This document shows positions 8,649-18,719 of a DNA stretch of 53,504 nt, piece after piece. The stretch is from JBBIPZ01 sp037442505 [NCBI: Deltaproteobacteria bacterium]. GTDB taxonomy: Bacteria > CALINM01. Location of the stretch: the NCBI GenBank assembly GCA_037442505.1, contig JBBIPZ010000017.1, positions 1 through 53,504 on the forward strand. The letters are read 5' to 3'. Numbering within the stretch: position 1 is the first letter of the stretch; each line of letters starts with the position of its first letter. A program made the translations under genes and the position numbers. Under the pieces are notes generated by a model that did no database searches, had not been told where the DNA came from, and was given only the letters and a program-made list of their open reading frames with translations.

Positions 8649-10181
8649 ATGCGTGTAGTTAGAAGGCTTTTTATATTGGGGTTTCTTGTATTAACACCGA
8701 TTTTAGGTTCAGCGCAGGAAGATGCTAAGCAAACAGTTATCCTTAACAGGTTGACACACGCCAATGTTTCAGTAGAAACTCTTGCCCCGGTAGTTACTAA
8801 ACCAGTTTTTATATTGCCTGCCGGCGTCAAGCTACTTGAAAGTCGTTTAAACACAACTTTTACGGAAAAATTTCATTGTGAACTCGAACTTATATTATAT
8901 TTCGAAAGAGCGGGTAATTATAATATCGGACCTTTCGTTTTTAACGATAAAGAAGGCAATTCATATACTGTCCCACCTATAAAATTTGAAGCCATTGAAA
9001 ATGAAGTTTTGTCTATTAGCAGTAAAGCCACAAAAACTCAACCTGAACCTGTCAAGTTTTATACCTTAAAGCCACAAGAAAATTTATATCCAGGTAGTTT
9101 TATGTATTTTGTTCTTGAAATACCCGAAGGATATCAAAATATTGAACTTTTTTGGCCCGGTTGGGAAGATGTTTATACAGAAAGACTGCCTGAAACCACT
9201 TCAAAAAATAACCATTATGAGGCTAAATTTCTCGTCTTTTTTAACAAAGACAAAAAATATAATCTGACACCACTAAAAATCAAAGTAAAATCAGCGCAGG
9301 ATGAAAAACTGTTTTCTTCTACCGCTTTAAGTTTTGATGTAAAAAAGTTCCCCGAAGAATTAGAACTGTTTGGTTTGGGGGAAGGCAATATAAAAGTTAA
9401 TATTTATACCGCAACTCAAAAAAACTATATCCAGCTGGACCTTGTCTTCACAGGAACAGGCAATCTTTATAACCTTAAACAACCTAAAATAACCATCACT
9501 CCCGAGGGTGAGCTGTTATTAAAAAAAATAACGCAAGACTTTTTAGAGTTATATCCAGAGATAAAAGGGAAAGTGCGTTTTTCTTACATCTTCTATCCTT
9601 CTCAGGATGGGACACATCTTGTTAGAGTTAGTGATTTTAAAATGTTTAATCCTAAATTATCAAGCTTTACAAACATTTCAGGTTTTAGCTCAGCTATAAA
9701 CGTTATGTTGCCAAGCAATCCTTCGACATCAGAATATAAGGAAACATTAAAAGATAAACTTAACATAAAGGCTAAACCTGACTACGATTTTTATGGATTG
9801 ATGGTAGGCTTACTATTTATCACATTTCTATCAATCGGACTTTACTTAAGAACATTTAAAATCAAAAGAAGAAAGAAATCTTCAAAAATAAATCAAAAAA
9901 GTTTTGATCAGGTTTTTGTTGTCCAACAGGCTGTTTTATCGTACCTGAAATTTTTTACTGGCAGTGATGTAAAATTACTTCCGCTATCTCAGATAAAAGA
10001 AAAAATTAAGGAAAGCAGGTTGAACGAAGAGTTACAAAATGAGATTATTGCGTGGTTAGAAGAGACTTTTAAGGTACGATACCTTGAAAGAGTCAACGCA
10101 AAAAAAGAAACCATACTCAAGCAGGAAGGCATAAAACTTCTCAGGAAGATGAAAACAGAACGACAAAGAATAAACTTCTAA
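8649..10181 (+). CDS. BatD-like membrane-anchored periplasmic protein
   Basis: Resembles BatD-type proteins, which have an exported beta-rich region anchored by one C-terminal helix. Visible are a signal peptide (to about residue 23), an N-terminal domain that fits the early BatD domain (ELILYFERAGNYNIGPFVF), two further beta-rich stretches, one transmembrane helix near 381-402 (GLMVGLLFITFLSIGLYL), and a basic cytoplasmic tail of about 105 residues. BatA/BatB von Willebrand partners are not next to it. The start could be the GTG at 8646. It runs into the inositol monophosphatase gene 14 bases later. Family assignment is moderate; function is unknown. Confidence 0.6.
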   Translation: MRVVRRLFILGFLVLTPILGSAQEDAKQTVILNRLTHANVSVETLAPVVTKPVFILPAGVKLLESRLNTTFTEKFHCELELILYFERAGNYNIGPFVFNDKEGNSYTVPPIKFEAIENEVLSISSKATKTQPEPVKFYTLKPQENLYPGSFMYFVLEIPEGYQNIELFWPGWEDVYTERLPETTSKNNHYEAKFLVFFNKDKKYNLTPLKIKVKSAQDEKLFSSTALSFDVKKFPEELELFGLGEGNIKVNIYTATQKNYIQLDLVFTGTGNLYNLKQPKITITPEGELLLKKITQDFLELYPEIKGKVRFSYIFYPSQDGTHLVRVSDFKMFNPKLSSFTNISGFSSAINVMLPSNPSTSEYKETLKDKLNIKAKPDYDFYGLMVGLLFITFLSIGLYLRTFKIKRRKKSSKINQKSFDQVFVVQQAVLSYLKFFTGSDVKLLPLSQIKEKIKESRLNEELQNEIIAWLEETFKVRYLERVNAKKETILKQEGIKLLRKMKTERQRINF

Positions 10182-10195
10182 AGGGGTGTTTAATA

Positions 10196-11014
10196 ATGCT
10201 GTTAGATAAATTGAAAGAAGTCGTTATCGAAGCGGGCAAGATACTTTGTATGTTTTACAAAAAACGACTTAAAGTCTCATATAAAGGTCCAAGAGATCTT
10301 GTTACCGAAGCAGATGTAACTGTAGAAAACTTTATAAAAGATAGGCTGTTCCAACTGTATCCAGATATAGAATTTTTGGGGGAAGAGACAGGCGGTGTTA
10401 AAAAAACTGAACGTTGTTTTATTTTAGATCCACTTGATGGCACTACTAATTTTGCTCATCATTTTCCTTTTTTTTGCATCTCTTTAGCTTATGTTGAAGA
10501 TTCTGAAACTGTCTTAGGTATTGTTTACGACCCTTTAAGAAAAGAATTTTTTCATGCACAGAAAGATAAAGGGGCTTTTTTAAACGATAAAAAAATATCC
10601 GTTTCAAATACCACTGAGCTTAAAAGAGGGCTTGTCGCAACAGGTTTTCCTTATGCTGATAATACTGTCTCTAAAAGTTTGAGCTACTTCAACCAGATAC
10701 TGCCTTTCTGTCAAGGAATTCGCAGAGCTGGTGCCGCTGCTATGGATCTTGTTTATACCGCATGTGGTCGATTTGACGGTTTTTTTGAACTCAATCTTAA
10801 GCCATGGGACGTGGCTGCTGGAATATTGATTGTAAGGGAAGCTGGCGGAACCGTAACTGATTTGAATGGTAATAACTCAACACCTTTTGATGGTAATATT
10901 CTGGCAACAAACGGTTTGATACATTATGAGATGCTTAAGCTTGTTGAAATGGCTGATAAAAATTTCTCTGATTTTGATATGTTTTACAGGAGGGCTGTTT
11001 TTGGTAAAGATTAA
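10196..11014 (+). CDS. Inositol monophosphatase family protein (SuhB-like)
   Basis: Magnesium-dependent, lithium-sensitive phosphatase fold; acts on inositol phosphates, or as SuhB-type factor in ribosome biogenesis. Both family signatures are present: DPLDGTTNFAHHFPFF, and the C-terminal WDVAAGILIVREAGG; EETGG supplies the metal-binding glutamate. It has 272 residues and a strong AAGGGG ribosome-binding site. The real substrate cannot be told; CysQ- or FBPase-like activity remains possible. Confidence 0.9.
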   Translation: MLLDKLKEVVIEAGKILCMFYKKRLKVSYKGPRDLVTEADVTVENFIKDRLFQLYPDIEFLGEETGGVKKTERCFILDPLDGTTNFAHHFPFFCISLAYVEDSETVLGIVYDPLRKEFFHAQKDKGAFLNDKKISVSNTTELKRGLVATGFPYADNTVSKSLSYFNQILPFCQGIRRAGAAAMDLVYTACGRFDGFFELNLKPWDVAAGILIVREAGGTVTDLNGNNSTPFDGNILATNGLIHYEMLKLVEMADKNFSDFDMFYRRAVFGKD

Positions 11015-11681
11015 AGATATTAGCAAAAACGATAGACCAAGAGAGAGACTTATACGTTTGGGTGCAAATGCACTAACAACACCAGAACTAATTGCCATAT
11101 TAATCAGGACCGGGACTAAAGGTAAAAGTGCTATAGAAATCGCTAACAATATGATTAATAGTTTTGGCGGATTAAGAAACCTTTTCAATGCGCCTTTTGC
11201 AGAGCTTTCAAGACAAAAGGGCTTGAGCATCGCAAAAATCACAACCTTACTCGCTGCAATTGAGCTCTTTCGCCGTTACGCTACAGAGTGTAATAACGAA
11301 CGAAAAGTCATCAAATCACCTGAAGACGTCTATAATTACTATAAACATCACCTTATAGGTCTGCCGAAAGAGGTTTTTGTTGCTGTTTATCTTAACTCAA
11401 AAAATGAAGTAATTCTTGAACAGCAGCTTGGCAGTGCTTCAACAAACAGCTGTATCTGCCATCCTCAAGAGTTTGTCAGGGGATTGTTAAATAATGGAGC
11501 TTCGAGACTTATACTCATTCACAACCACCCTTCAGGTGACAAAAAACCAAGTCAGCAAGACATCGAATTTACTAATGAACTATCTTCACATCTTAAGTTT
11601 TTTGGTTTTGAGCTTTTAGACCATCTGGTTATCGCCGATAACGGATATATCAGCTTTAAAGATACTGGTATCATTAGATGA
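11001..11681 (+). CDS. radC: RadC family JAB/MPN-domain protein
   Basis: Despite its old name, a role in repair is unproven. The N-terminal helix-hairpin-helix-like part (RPRERLIRLGANAL, then LIAILIRTGTKGKSA) precedes a JAB1/MPN+ metalloprotease-like domain with the metal motif HNHPSGDKKPSQQD. I chose the TTG at 11001, since AGGAGG (10989-10994 region) lies just upstream and family members start there; an upstream ATG in frame would add a spurious hydrophobic segment encoded inside the preceding gene. It overlaps the phosphatase gene by 14 bases. Length is 226 residues, normal for RadC. Confidence 0.92.
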   Translation: MVKIKDISKNDRPRERLIRLGANALTTPELIAILIRTGTKGKSAIEIANNMINSFGGLRNLFNAPFAELSRQKGLSIAKITTLLAAIELFRRYATECNNERKVIKSPEDVYNYYKHHLIGLPKEVFVAVYLNSKNEVILEQQLGSASTNSCICHPQEFVRGLLNNGASRLILIHNHPSGDKKPSQQDIEFTNELSSHLKFFGFELLDHLVIADNGYISFKDTGIIR

Positions 11682-11843
11682 AAGCTTTTTTAATATTTGT
11701 GTGTCATTAATTAAAGACGAGATTCTTTGTTAACACTCAGTATGCAATGGAAAATCTCTGAAATAACTGCGCAAAGCCACACAATAACTTTATTATTTTA
11801 TTTTTTTCTTTTTCTCAAAACATTGTTTTGTTAAAATGGTTTC

Positions 11844-12854
11844 GTGCCTATCATAAAAGTTCTGTTGTTGATTGCTGTCCTCTTTTTCCTTGCAGGCTTC
11901 ACGTTTTCTGATGAAAAGATTTTTTCCAGCTATACGGGTAAAACACCTTTTTTTAACATCGCAAAACCAGTGTCTCCGCCTAATTATGGTGTGGTTATAA
12001 ATGGTAACACCATGACTTTTCTACCTTATACTGGAGTTAACATACATTACAAAAACATTATAACTTACTTAAAACCTCAAACTCCCGTCGTAATAACTGC
12101 TGAAAGTCTGGATGGATTATTTTATTTTGTAGAAACCAATCTTGCATCAGGATTCATTCCTCAAAAAAACACCAGCATTGTTGATATTAATACTTTTAAC
12201 AAACTAACAGCTGTACCAAGTGGATTGCTTAAAAAACCAATTGTTATTGACGATATCAATCTGCCAATAGCCACAAAGCTTCCAATCATTCAAAGCGGCA
12301 AAAATAGATACAAAGTGAGGATACTTACTCCTACGGTTAAAGATGTATGGCTAAACTCAAAATTTTTCACTAAACCTGTTTCGTTAAACAAAAAGAACTT
12401 CCTTAAAATAGCTTCATTATTCAAGAAAAAATCATACTTTTGGGGAAGCAGCGAAAACGCATGGGACTGTTCAGGCTTGTTGCTTGACTACTTTGCCTTT
12501 TTTGATATAGAGATACCACGTAACTCTTATCAGCAGATTAACTTCTTCAAAAAGGTTGACGTAAGCAACAAAAACGCTAAAGAAAAAGAAAGAATTTTAA
12601 AGAAATCTAAACCATACCTAACGCTTTTGTATTTTCCGGGGCACATTATGCTATACACAGGTAAAAAGGGCAAGGAATTAATGACGTTTCAAGCACTTAA
12701 TCGTTTGAACAATAAGAAATACGGATATGTTGGATACTTTCCATTAAAAAAGACCGGGCTGCTTGCACGGGTTACAAATATCGGATTTGTAGAAAAATAT
12801 AAGCCAAATTTGACGTCTCAACTTTTTGAGAATAAAATTGAAGTATCAAATTAG
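11844..12854 (+). CDS. Exported NlpC/P60 peptidoglycan hydrolase with SH3-like region
   Basis: Likely a gamma-D-glutamyl-diaminopimelate endopeptidase. A signal peptide covers about residues 1-22; residues 40-180 look like SH3b-type binding domains; the C-terminal NlpC/P60 domain shows the catalytic cysteine in WDCSGLLLDYF and the histidine in PGHIMLYTG, with 40 residues after it. The GTG start has no visible ribosome-binding site; TAAAAT lies six bases ahead of it, though a -35 is poor. The 162 bases before it hold no other feature I can support. A BCAM0308-like gene follows 15 bases on. Confidence 0.85.
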   Translation: MPIIKVLLLIAVLFFLAGFTFSDEKIFSSYTGKTPFFNIAKPVSPPNYGVVINGNTMTFLPYTGVNIHYKNIITYLKPQTPVVITAESLDGLFYFVETNLASGFIPQKNTSIVDINTFNKLTAVPSGLLKKPIVIDDINLPIATKLPIIQSGKNRYKVRILTPTVKDVWLNSKFFTKPVSLNKKNFLKIASLFKKKSYFWGSSENAWDCSGLLLDYFAFFDIEIPRNSYQQINFFKKVDVSNKNAKEKERILKKSKPYLTLLYFPGHIMLYTGKKGKELMTFQALNRLNNKKYGYVGYFPLKKTGLLARVTNIGFVEKYKPNLTSQLFENKIEVSN

Positions 12855-12869
12855 AAAAAGGAGGTCCTC

Positions 12870-13364
12870 ATGAAGAACTTTTCAGTAAAAGATAGGCGTG
12901 ACATCATACATCTTGACAAAGGGAACCCATATTACGAGTATAAAAAATATCCAGAACCCACTGAATGTAGCAGTTGTGGACTTGTATTTATAAATGGCAG
13001 GTGGAGTATAAAAACACTTAATACCACTAATGCAGTAAAAGAAATTTGTCCTGCATGTAGAATCATACGCGATAATATCCCTTTTGGCATAGCAAGATTT
13101 GAAGGCAGTTTCTTAAATGAAACACACATTAATGAGCTTAAAAATATAATAAAAAATATAGAAAAGAATATCAGGGAAAAACGACCGCTTCAAAGAATAT
13201 TAAAGATTGAAGTGTCAAAAAATAGCTTAACTGTATATACTACCTACGACCATTTGGCAAGAAGGATTGGTGAAGCGGTTTACAAGGCATTTAAAGGTGA
13301 GTTTAACATTAAATATAAAGACGGTGAACGATTTGCAAGAGTTTACTGGAGGCGCGACGAGTAA
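12870..13364 (+). CDS. BCAM0308-like zinc-ribbon protein
   Basis: A 164-residue soluble protein of a family without known function. Two cysteine pairs, CSSCG near residue 34 and CPACR near 61, make a zinc ribbon like that of archaeal/eukaryotic NMD3, and the C-terminal half has the T-T-x-D-H-L-A-R-R-I-G pattern typical of this family. Strong AAGGAGG ribosome-binding site. It ends before a clear terminator. An RNA or ribosome role is a guess from the NMD3 likeness. Confidence 0.75.
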   Translation: MKNFSVKDRRDIIHLDKGNPYYEYKKYPEPTECSSCGLVFINGRWSIKTLNTTNAVKEICPACRIIRDNIPFGIARFEGSFLNETHINELKNIIKNIEKNIREKRPLQRILKIEVSKNSLTVYTTYDHLARRIGEAVYKAFKGEFNIKYKDGERFARVYWRRDE

Positions 13365-13416
13365 AAGCTTTATAAGCAGTTTGAAGATTAACTCAGGTTG
13401 CCACATTCGATTTTGA

Positions 13417-13452
13417 AGCCCTTTGTGAGATTTTGCAAAGGGCTTTCTTTTA
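13417..13452 (+). terminator. Intrinsic terminator after the BCAM0308-like gene
   Basis: Stem AGCCCTTTG (13417-13425) and CAAAGGGCT (13436-13444) with a ten-base loop, then TTCTTTTA. Perfect nine-base stem and T-run on the plus strand. Confidence 0.85.
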
Positions 13453-13461
13453 TGATATGAT
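13433..13461 (+). promoter_or_regulatory. Probable promoter of mfd, overlapping the terminator
   Basis: TTGCAA (13433-13438) and TATGAT (13456-13461), 17 bases apart. The -35 lies in the loop and descending arm of the terminator. The mfd ATG at 13474 is only 12 bases past the -10 and has no ribosome-binding site. Confidence 0.45.
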
Positions 13462-13473
13462 ACTACATTTGTT

Positions 13474-16400
13474 ATGCAACCTTTATCTCAGGTAGTTTCC
13501 TCTCTCAAATTAGACAAGACCTACACAGTTTTTGCTAAAGCAGGAACCAGTTTTGGTTACTTTATCTCTAAATTAAATCTGCAAGCCTGTAAACTGATTG
13601 TTTTATGTGAAACGGATAATACTGCAAAGTCTCTTTATGACGAATTAAGCTTTTTTGGCGTCGAGTCTCATCTATTTCCATCTTTAGAATTGATGCCTTA
13701 TAGTAAAATGCCACCTCAACCAGAAAACAATGGACTAAGGATATCTACACTTTACAAACTGCTCGAGAATAGATCGGGAGTTTATCTTTGCTCGCTACAA
13801 GCATTAGTCGAACCTGTAATGCCCAGAGAGGTTTTAAAAGAAAATTATATTTATCTTCTGGAAGGAGAAGATGTCCCCTTTAGTGTTCTTTCCAAATCTT
13901 TAATAGAATTGGGATACGAAAAGGTGGAAAATGTCGAGACAATGGGCGAATTTTCAATCAAGGGCGGTGTAATTGATATCTTTTCCCCTCTTTACAGTAA
14001 CCCTGTAAGGATTGAGTTTTTTGGTGACACAGTTGAGAGTATGCGGTTTTTTAGCCCTGAGACACAACGTTCTGTTGAAAAAGCAAGGGAATGTATAATT
14101 TTGCCAGCCAAAAACTTTATTTTAAAAGAACAATACATCAAAGAGGCACTTGAAAACCTGAAAACATATGCGGACAATCATAATGTCCCCAAAAAACTAA
14201 GGGATAAACTAAGTGAAACGCTCGAACAAAAAATGTTTTTAGCCGGCATGGACTTTTTTTTACCAACACTCTATGGGAAAAAAAGTAGCGTTATTGACTA
14301 TTTTGACCAATTAAAAATTATCAAACATTTTCCAGAACTGTTTGGAAAAACTAAAGAATCTATAACTGAAAACATAAACAAGGGCTATTACTACCATAAT
14401 GACAGAGGGGAGTTTGTTATTGAACCAGAACAACTTTTTTGTTTAGATAAATATGATCTGCTTAAACCTCCAGCATTTATAACCTTCACCGCATTTCCAG
14501 AAGGTGAGGATGTCCTTTCTTTGGACTTTGAAGAGGTAAACGAGTTTGAGCGGTATAAAGTTAGCCAAAATATAAATGCAAACAATACTAAATCCGCCTT
14601 TCATCCTATGCTGGCTCTTAAAAATATACTTCATGAAAAGAGGCATTTATTTAAAACCCTCGTAGTGTCTTCAAAACGTCATCAGTGTGAAAAGCTGAAA
14701 GAACTTTTCTCATTAAATGACATCGAAAATAATGGACTTGTTAAGAATTTTAAAGAATTTGAAGGTAAGGCAAAAAAAGGAAATTTATTCTTTACAGCAG
14801 GCAAACCAATCTCTGGATTTAAAAACCTGTCAGAAGCAGTATTTATTATCACAGAAGAGAATATTTTTGGCATCAAAGGCAAGAAAAAGGAAGTAAGAAA
14901 AAAAAGCCTGTCAGAATCTATATCCACAATCTATGAGTTAAAAGAAGGCGATCTGGCAGTGCATGTGGACCATGGTGTGGGAATTTTTAGAGGGCTCAAG
15001 CAGGTAAGTGTGCTGGGTAAGATGGGAGAGTATATCGAATTAGAATATGCAGACAACGGAAAATTGTTTGTCTCTGTTGACAAGATAAACCTTATTCAAA
15101 AATACATTGCATCAGAAGATTATGTGGCAAAAATTGACCGATTAGGAGAAAAACGATGGCAGAAGGTTAAAAAGAAAGCGAAAGAAGATATTAAAAAGTG
15201 GGCAGAGGAGATTGTTAAAACGGAGGCTCTACGCAGAACAAAAGAAGGCTTTGCGTTTCCAATAAACACCGCACATTTAGACGAGTTTGCGGCTACTTTT
15301 GATTATGAAGAAACAGAAGACCAAAAAAAAGCGATAGAAGAAACCCTCGCTGAAATGCAAGAAAAAAAACCGATGGATAGAATTATCTGCGGTGATGTCG
15401 GCTTTGGAAAAACAGAGGTAGCAATGAGAGCAGCCTTTGTTACTTGCGAAGCAAAAAAACAAGTTGCATTTGTTGCACCAACAACTATTCTCGTAGAGCA
15501 GCATTACGAGGTATTTAAAAAACGTTTCGAACCATTCGGCTATCGTGTTGAAATGCTAAGCAGATTTGTAGATCAGAAAAAACAGAAAGCAATTATTGAG
15601 CATATTAAAAATGGAACGGTTGATATCGTTATTGGAACACATCGCTTGTTCAGTAAAGATATAAATTTTAAAGATCTGGGACTACTTATCATAGATGAAG
15701 AGCACAAGTTTGGTGTTGCTCATAAAGAAAAGTTAAAAAAACTGAAAGCAGAAATTGATGTGCTTACGCTTACAGCTACCCCTATACCAAGAACAATGCA
15801 CATGTCTTTATCGGGATTAAAAAGCATAAGCATAATTGCATCTCCACCTGAAGGCAGACTGGCTATAAGAACTTACGTAACTCGCTTTTCTGGAGAAGTA
15901 ATTAAAGAGGCAGTTGAACGTGAGATTCAAAGGGGTGGACAGGTGTTTTTTATTCACAACCGTATAAAAAGTATCTTTACAATAAAACGGTTCCTTGAAA
16001 ACCTTCTTCCTTACATTGACATAACTGTTGCACACGGCAGAATGGACGAAGAAGAGCTAAAGGTTGTTATGGATAATTTCAAAAGTGGGAACAGTCAAAT
16101 TTTGCTTTGCACTGCTATTGTCGAATCAGGTCTTGATATACCAAATGCAAATACAATCATTATCAACAGAGCGGATAAGTTTGGTATGGCAGACCTTTAT
16201 CAATTAAGAGGCAGAGTTGGGAGATCATCTCGAAGGGCGTATGCCTATTTTCTGATACCTTCTTTTGAGAATGTTACTAAAGAGGCTCTAAAAAGACTTC
16301 GGGTGATTCAAGAACTCGAAGAGTTAGGAACAGGATTCAGGCTTGCAATTCACGACCTTGAGATTAGAGGTGCAGGGGATTTATTGGGGAAAAAACAATC

Positions 16401-16950
16401 TGGACATATTAACGAAATAGGATTAGAACTTTTTACGCAGTTGCTGGATGAGGCAATAAGGGAGCTCCGTTACGAAACAGGGGAAATAAGTCGCGAAAAA
16501 GTTATCGAGACAGAAATCAATCTGCCATTTCCATCATACATACCCGAATATTATATTAAATCTTCAAGAGAACGGCTTGATTACTACAAAAAGATTTTTG
16601 CAACCAAATCATTGACAGAGTTGGATAATATCGAAGAAGAACTTAATGATAGATTTGGGAAGCTTCCTATAGAGGCAAAAAACTTCATTTATCAAAAATT
16701 TCTGGAACTATCGTTAGCTCCGATTGGAGTGACGAGACTTTCCTATAACAACGGTAATCTTATCTTTACCTTTGATTACGATTTCATGCCTCCAAAATCT
16801 ATAATTTTGGACCTGTCAAAAAAAGGGTTGAATGTCAAACTTGCACCACCAGATAAACTATATATCACTTTTATTTCAAAACATTTTGATATACCAGAGT
16901 TGAAAAAGATTTTGCACGTTTTTATAGAAAGTGTTAACATAAAACATTAA
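13474..16950 (+). CDS. mfd: Transcription-repair coupling factor
   Basis: Removes RNA polymerase stalled at lesions and recruits UvrA. Domain order is standard: UvrB-like N-terminal part (residues 1-330), degenerate middle, RNA-polymerase-interacting CarD-like domain with [12 protein letters not shown], translocase motor with Walker [10 protein letters not shown] and DEEH box [10 protein letters not shown], motif V/VI region [13 protein letters not shown], and C-terminal TRCF domain. Length is 1158 residues, normal. A promoter overlaps the upstream terminator. Its interaction partner uvrA lies downstream in the same run of genes. Confidence 0.97.
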   Translation: MQPLSQVVSSLKLDKTYTVFAKAGTSFGYFISKLNLQACKLIVLCETDNTAKSLYDELSFFGVESHLFPSLELMPYSKMPPQPENNGLRISTLYKLLENRSGVYLCSLQALVEPVMPREVLKENYIYLLEGEDVPFSVLSKSLIELGYEKVENVETMGEFSIKGGVIDIFSPLYSNPVRIEFFGDTVESMRFFSPETQRSVEKARECIILPAKNFILKEQYIKEALENLKTYADNHNVPKKLRDKLSETLEQKMFLAGMDFFLPTLYGKKSSVIDYFDQLKIIKHFPELFGKTKESITENINKGYYYHNDRGEFVIEPEQLFCLDKYDLLKPPAFITFTAFPEGEDVLSLDFEEVNEFERYKVSQNINANNTKSAFHPMLALKNILHEKRHLFKTLVVSSKRHQCEKLKELFSLNDIENNGLVKNFKEFEGKAKKGNLFFTAGKPISGFKNLSEAVFIITEENIFGIKGKKKEVRKKSLSESISTIYELKEGDLAVHVDHGVGIFRGLKQVSVLGKMGEYIELEYADNGKLFVSVDKINLIQKYIASEDYVAKIDRLGEKRWQKVKKKAKEDIKKWAEEIVKTEALRRTKEGFAFPINTAHLDEFAATFDYEETEDQKKAIEETLAEMQEKKPMDRIICGDVGFGKTEVAMRAAFVTCEAKKQVAFVAPTTILVEQHYEVFKKRFEPFGYRVEMLSRFVDQKKQKAIIEHIKNGTVDIVIGTHRLFSKDINFKDLGLLIIDEEHKFGVAHKEKLKKLKAEIDVLTLTATPIPRTMHMSLSGLKSISIIASPPEGRLAIRTYVTRFSGEVIKEAVEREIQRGGQVFFIHNRIKSIFTIKRFLENLLPYIDITVAHGRMDEEELKVVMDNFKSGNSQILLCTAIVESGLDIPNANTIIINRADKFGMADLYQLRGRVGRSSRRAYAYFLIPSFENVTKEALKRLRVIQELEELGTGFRLAIHDLEIRGAGDLLGKKQSGHINEIGLELFTQLLDEAIRELRYETGEISREKVIETEINLPFPSYIPEYYIKSSRERLDYYKKIFATKSLTELDNIEEELNDRFGKLPIEAKNFIYQKFLELSLAPIGVTRLSYNNGNLIFTFDYDFMPPKSIILDLSKKGLNVKLAPPDKLYITFISKHFDIPELKKILHVFIESVNIKH

Positions 16951-16978
16951 ACTTAATAAAACTAAAGGGGGGATATTG

Positions 16979-17866
16979 ATGAAAAAGTTTCTTATTGCTG
17001 TGTTTATGATGGTGTTCATATTTGGTTGCAATAAAAAGGCTACCTCACAAGAAAATGCAGCGCCTTCTACACCTGATAGAGGTAATGTTGTTGTCGAAGT
17101 GGGAAGTGTAAAGCTTACAGACGAAGACATAAAAGAAGAGATGGCAGCGTTACCACCACAGCTACAACCTTACGTAGCTACAAAAGAAGGTAAAAAAGAG
17201 TTTATAGAAAGCCTTATAAAAAGGGAGATTCTTTATCAGGAGGCAAAGGCAAAAGGTGTAGAAAATAATCCAAATGTTCAAAAGGATCTTGAAAAGGTAA
17301 AGAAACGTTTGTTAGTCGATGCGTTTTTGAGAGAAATGATAAAAGTTGATATGAAGGTTGATGAAAAAGCTTTAAAAGAGTTTTACAAGAAGAACGAGAA
17401 AAAGTTTGCTGAACCTGAAAAAACACACACAAAACACATTCTTGTAAAAGATAAAAAATTAGCTGAAGAGATTGCAGAAAAACTAAAAAAATCTCCTAAT
17501 TTGTTTGAAAAGTTAGCTGCTGAACACTCTATTGACTCCTCAGGTAAACAGGGCGGAGATATTGGAGCGCACGAAAAAGGGACTTTAGTTCCAGAATATG
17601 AAGCAGCAATGGAAAAGCTAAAAAAACCCGGTGATATTAGCCCGGTGGTAAAATCCCAATTCGGTTATCATATTATAAAGCTTGTTGGTAGAGAACCTTC
17701 AAAAGCCCCAAAGTTTGAAGACATCAAAGACGAAGTGAAAGAAGAATACATAAGAGAGAACCAGAAGGCCCTTTTTGACACTATCGTTTCTGACCTCAAA
17801 AAGAAATATAACGTTAAACTTAATGAAGAGGCAATAGAAAAAATAGGTAATGAAAACAAAAAATAA
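16979..17866 (+). CDS. Parvulin-type peptidyl-prolyl isomerase lipoprotein (first of three)
   Basis: Periplasmic foldase. A lipoprotein signal ends in FIFGC (Cys17 or so), followed by a SurA_N-like helical region and a full parvulin domain (THTKHILVKDKK through GYHIIKLVGREPS). A Lys/Glu-rich C-terminal helix closes it. I chose the ATG at 16979 rather than the in-frame TTG just before it; GGGGGGAT lies at the right distance. 295 residues. Overlaps the next gene by 17 bases. Similar layout to PrsA/PpiC proteins. Confidence 0.9.
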   Translation: MKKFLIAVFMMVFIFGCNKKATSQENAAPSTPDRGNVVVEVGSVKLTDEDIKEEMAALPPQLQPYVATKEGKKEFIESLIKREILYQEAKAKGVENNPNVQKDLEKVKKRLLVDAFLREMIKVDMKVDEKALKEFYKKNEKKFAEPEKTHTKHILVKDKKLAEEIAEKLKKSPNLFEKLAAEHSIDSSGKQGGDIGAHEKGTLVPEYEAAMEKLKKPGDISPVVKSQFGYHIIKLVGREPSKAPKFEDIKDEVKEEYIRENQKALFDTIVSDLKKKYNVKLNEEAIEKIGNENKK

Positions 17867-18719
17867 CTTGGTTTATAAAAGCTATACTGGATGCATAATC
17901 TCTTTTTTATGCATCCTTTTTGTTTTTTTTACATCTTGTTCACACAAAAAAGAGGCACTGATTAAAGTTGGCGGTAAAGAGTTTACAAAAGAAGATCTGA
18001 TAAAATATTTTCAAAAAACAAATGCAGACACATCAGTAAAAAAGGCGGCTGCCATATCTAAGCTTATTGAAGAGACGATTTTAGACGAAGAGGCAAAAAA
18101 GTTGGGGGTTTCTCTTTCAAAAGAAGAAATCGATAACTTTCTTAAAGATAGCAATATTAAAGAGCAAAATGTTCACATTGCAAAGCTGTATCTTTTACGG
18201 CAAAAAGTGGCTGCTATGCTTGCAAAAGATCTAACTCCTACAAAAGAAATGGTTGAGAACATAGCAAATGAGATGAGAGATGTTGTTTCTGAAAAATACG
18301 TATTCCAGCAAGTATTGGCAAACAAAGAAGAAACTGCTTACAAAGTGCTTGACGAGATAAAAAATGGACTGTCTTTTGAAGATGCAGCTAAAAACTACTC
18401 CATATCCCCTGAAGGGAAGAGAGGTGGCTTAATAGACTATCTAAATGCAGACGAGCTGCCAACTGAGCTGCTTAATGTGTTGAAAAAACTAAAAGCAGGA
18501 GAAATGTCAGGAGTGGTGAGATCACCATTTGGATTCCATATTTTAAAACTGAAAGAAGTAATCAGGGCAAAAAAACTTACTAATGAAGAAAAGGAAGCGT
18601 TTGCTACAGAAGAGGCAAAAAAACAGCTTGCCGGTGACAATTACGCTGATTGGTTTGCAAAAAAAAGAAAGGAGTATAACGTTACTGTAAAATGGGAAGA
18701 AGTCGAAAAATTACATTAG
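17850..18719 (+). CDS. Parvulin-type peptidyl-prolyl isomerase lipoprotein (second of three)
   Basis: Second exported foldase, 289 residues. The lipobox is FFTSC around residue 30, preceded by a rather long N-region (about 14 residues) and hydrophobic core. A SurA_N-like region follows, then a parvulin domain whose start is less canonical (EKYVFQQVLANKEE) but whose end is typical (FGFHILKLKEV). It overlaps both neighbours, by 17 bases upstream and 28 downstream, so the three are surely co-translated. Confidence 0.88.
   Translation: MKTKNNLVYKSYTGCIISFLCILFVFFTSCSHKKEALIKVGGKEFTKEDLIKYFQKTNADTSVKKAAAISKLIEETILDEEAKKLGVSLSKEEIDNFLKDSNIKEQNVHIAKLYLLRQKVAAMLAKDLTPTKEMVENIANEMRDVVSEKYVFQQVLANKEETAYKVLDEIKNGLSFEDAAKNYSISPEGKRGGLIDYLNADELPTELLNVLKKLKAGEMSGVVRSPFGFHILKLKEVIRAKKLTNEEKEAFATEEAKKQLAGDNYADWFAKKRKEYNVTVKWEEVEKLH

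Noticed and set aside
10926-11000. RadC extension starting at an ATG at 10926
   Set aside because: The extension is encoded inside the phosphatase gene, gives a hydrophobic segment unknown in RadC, and a TTG at 11001 has AGGAGG just upstream.
11801-11843. Full promoter for the NlpC/P60 gene
   Set aside because: TAAAAT is present with a six-base gap to the GTG, but no acceptable -35 is found at 16-18 bases.
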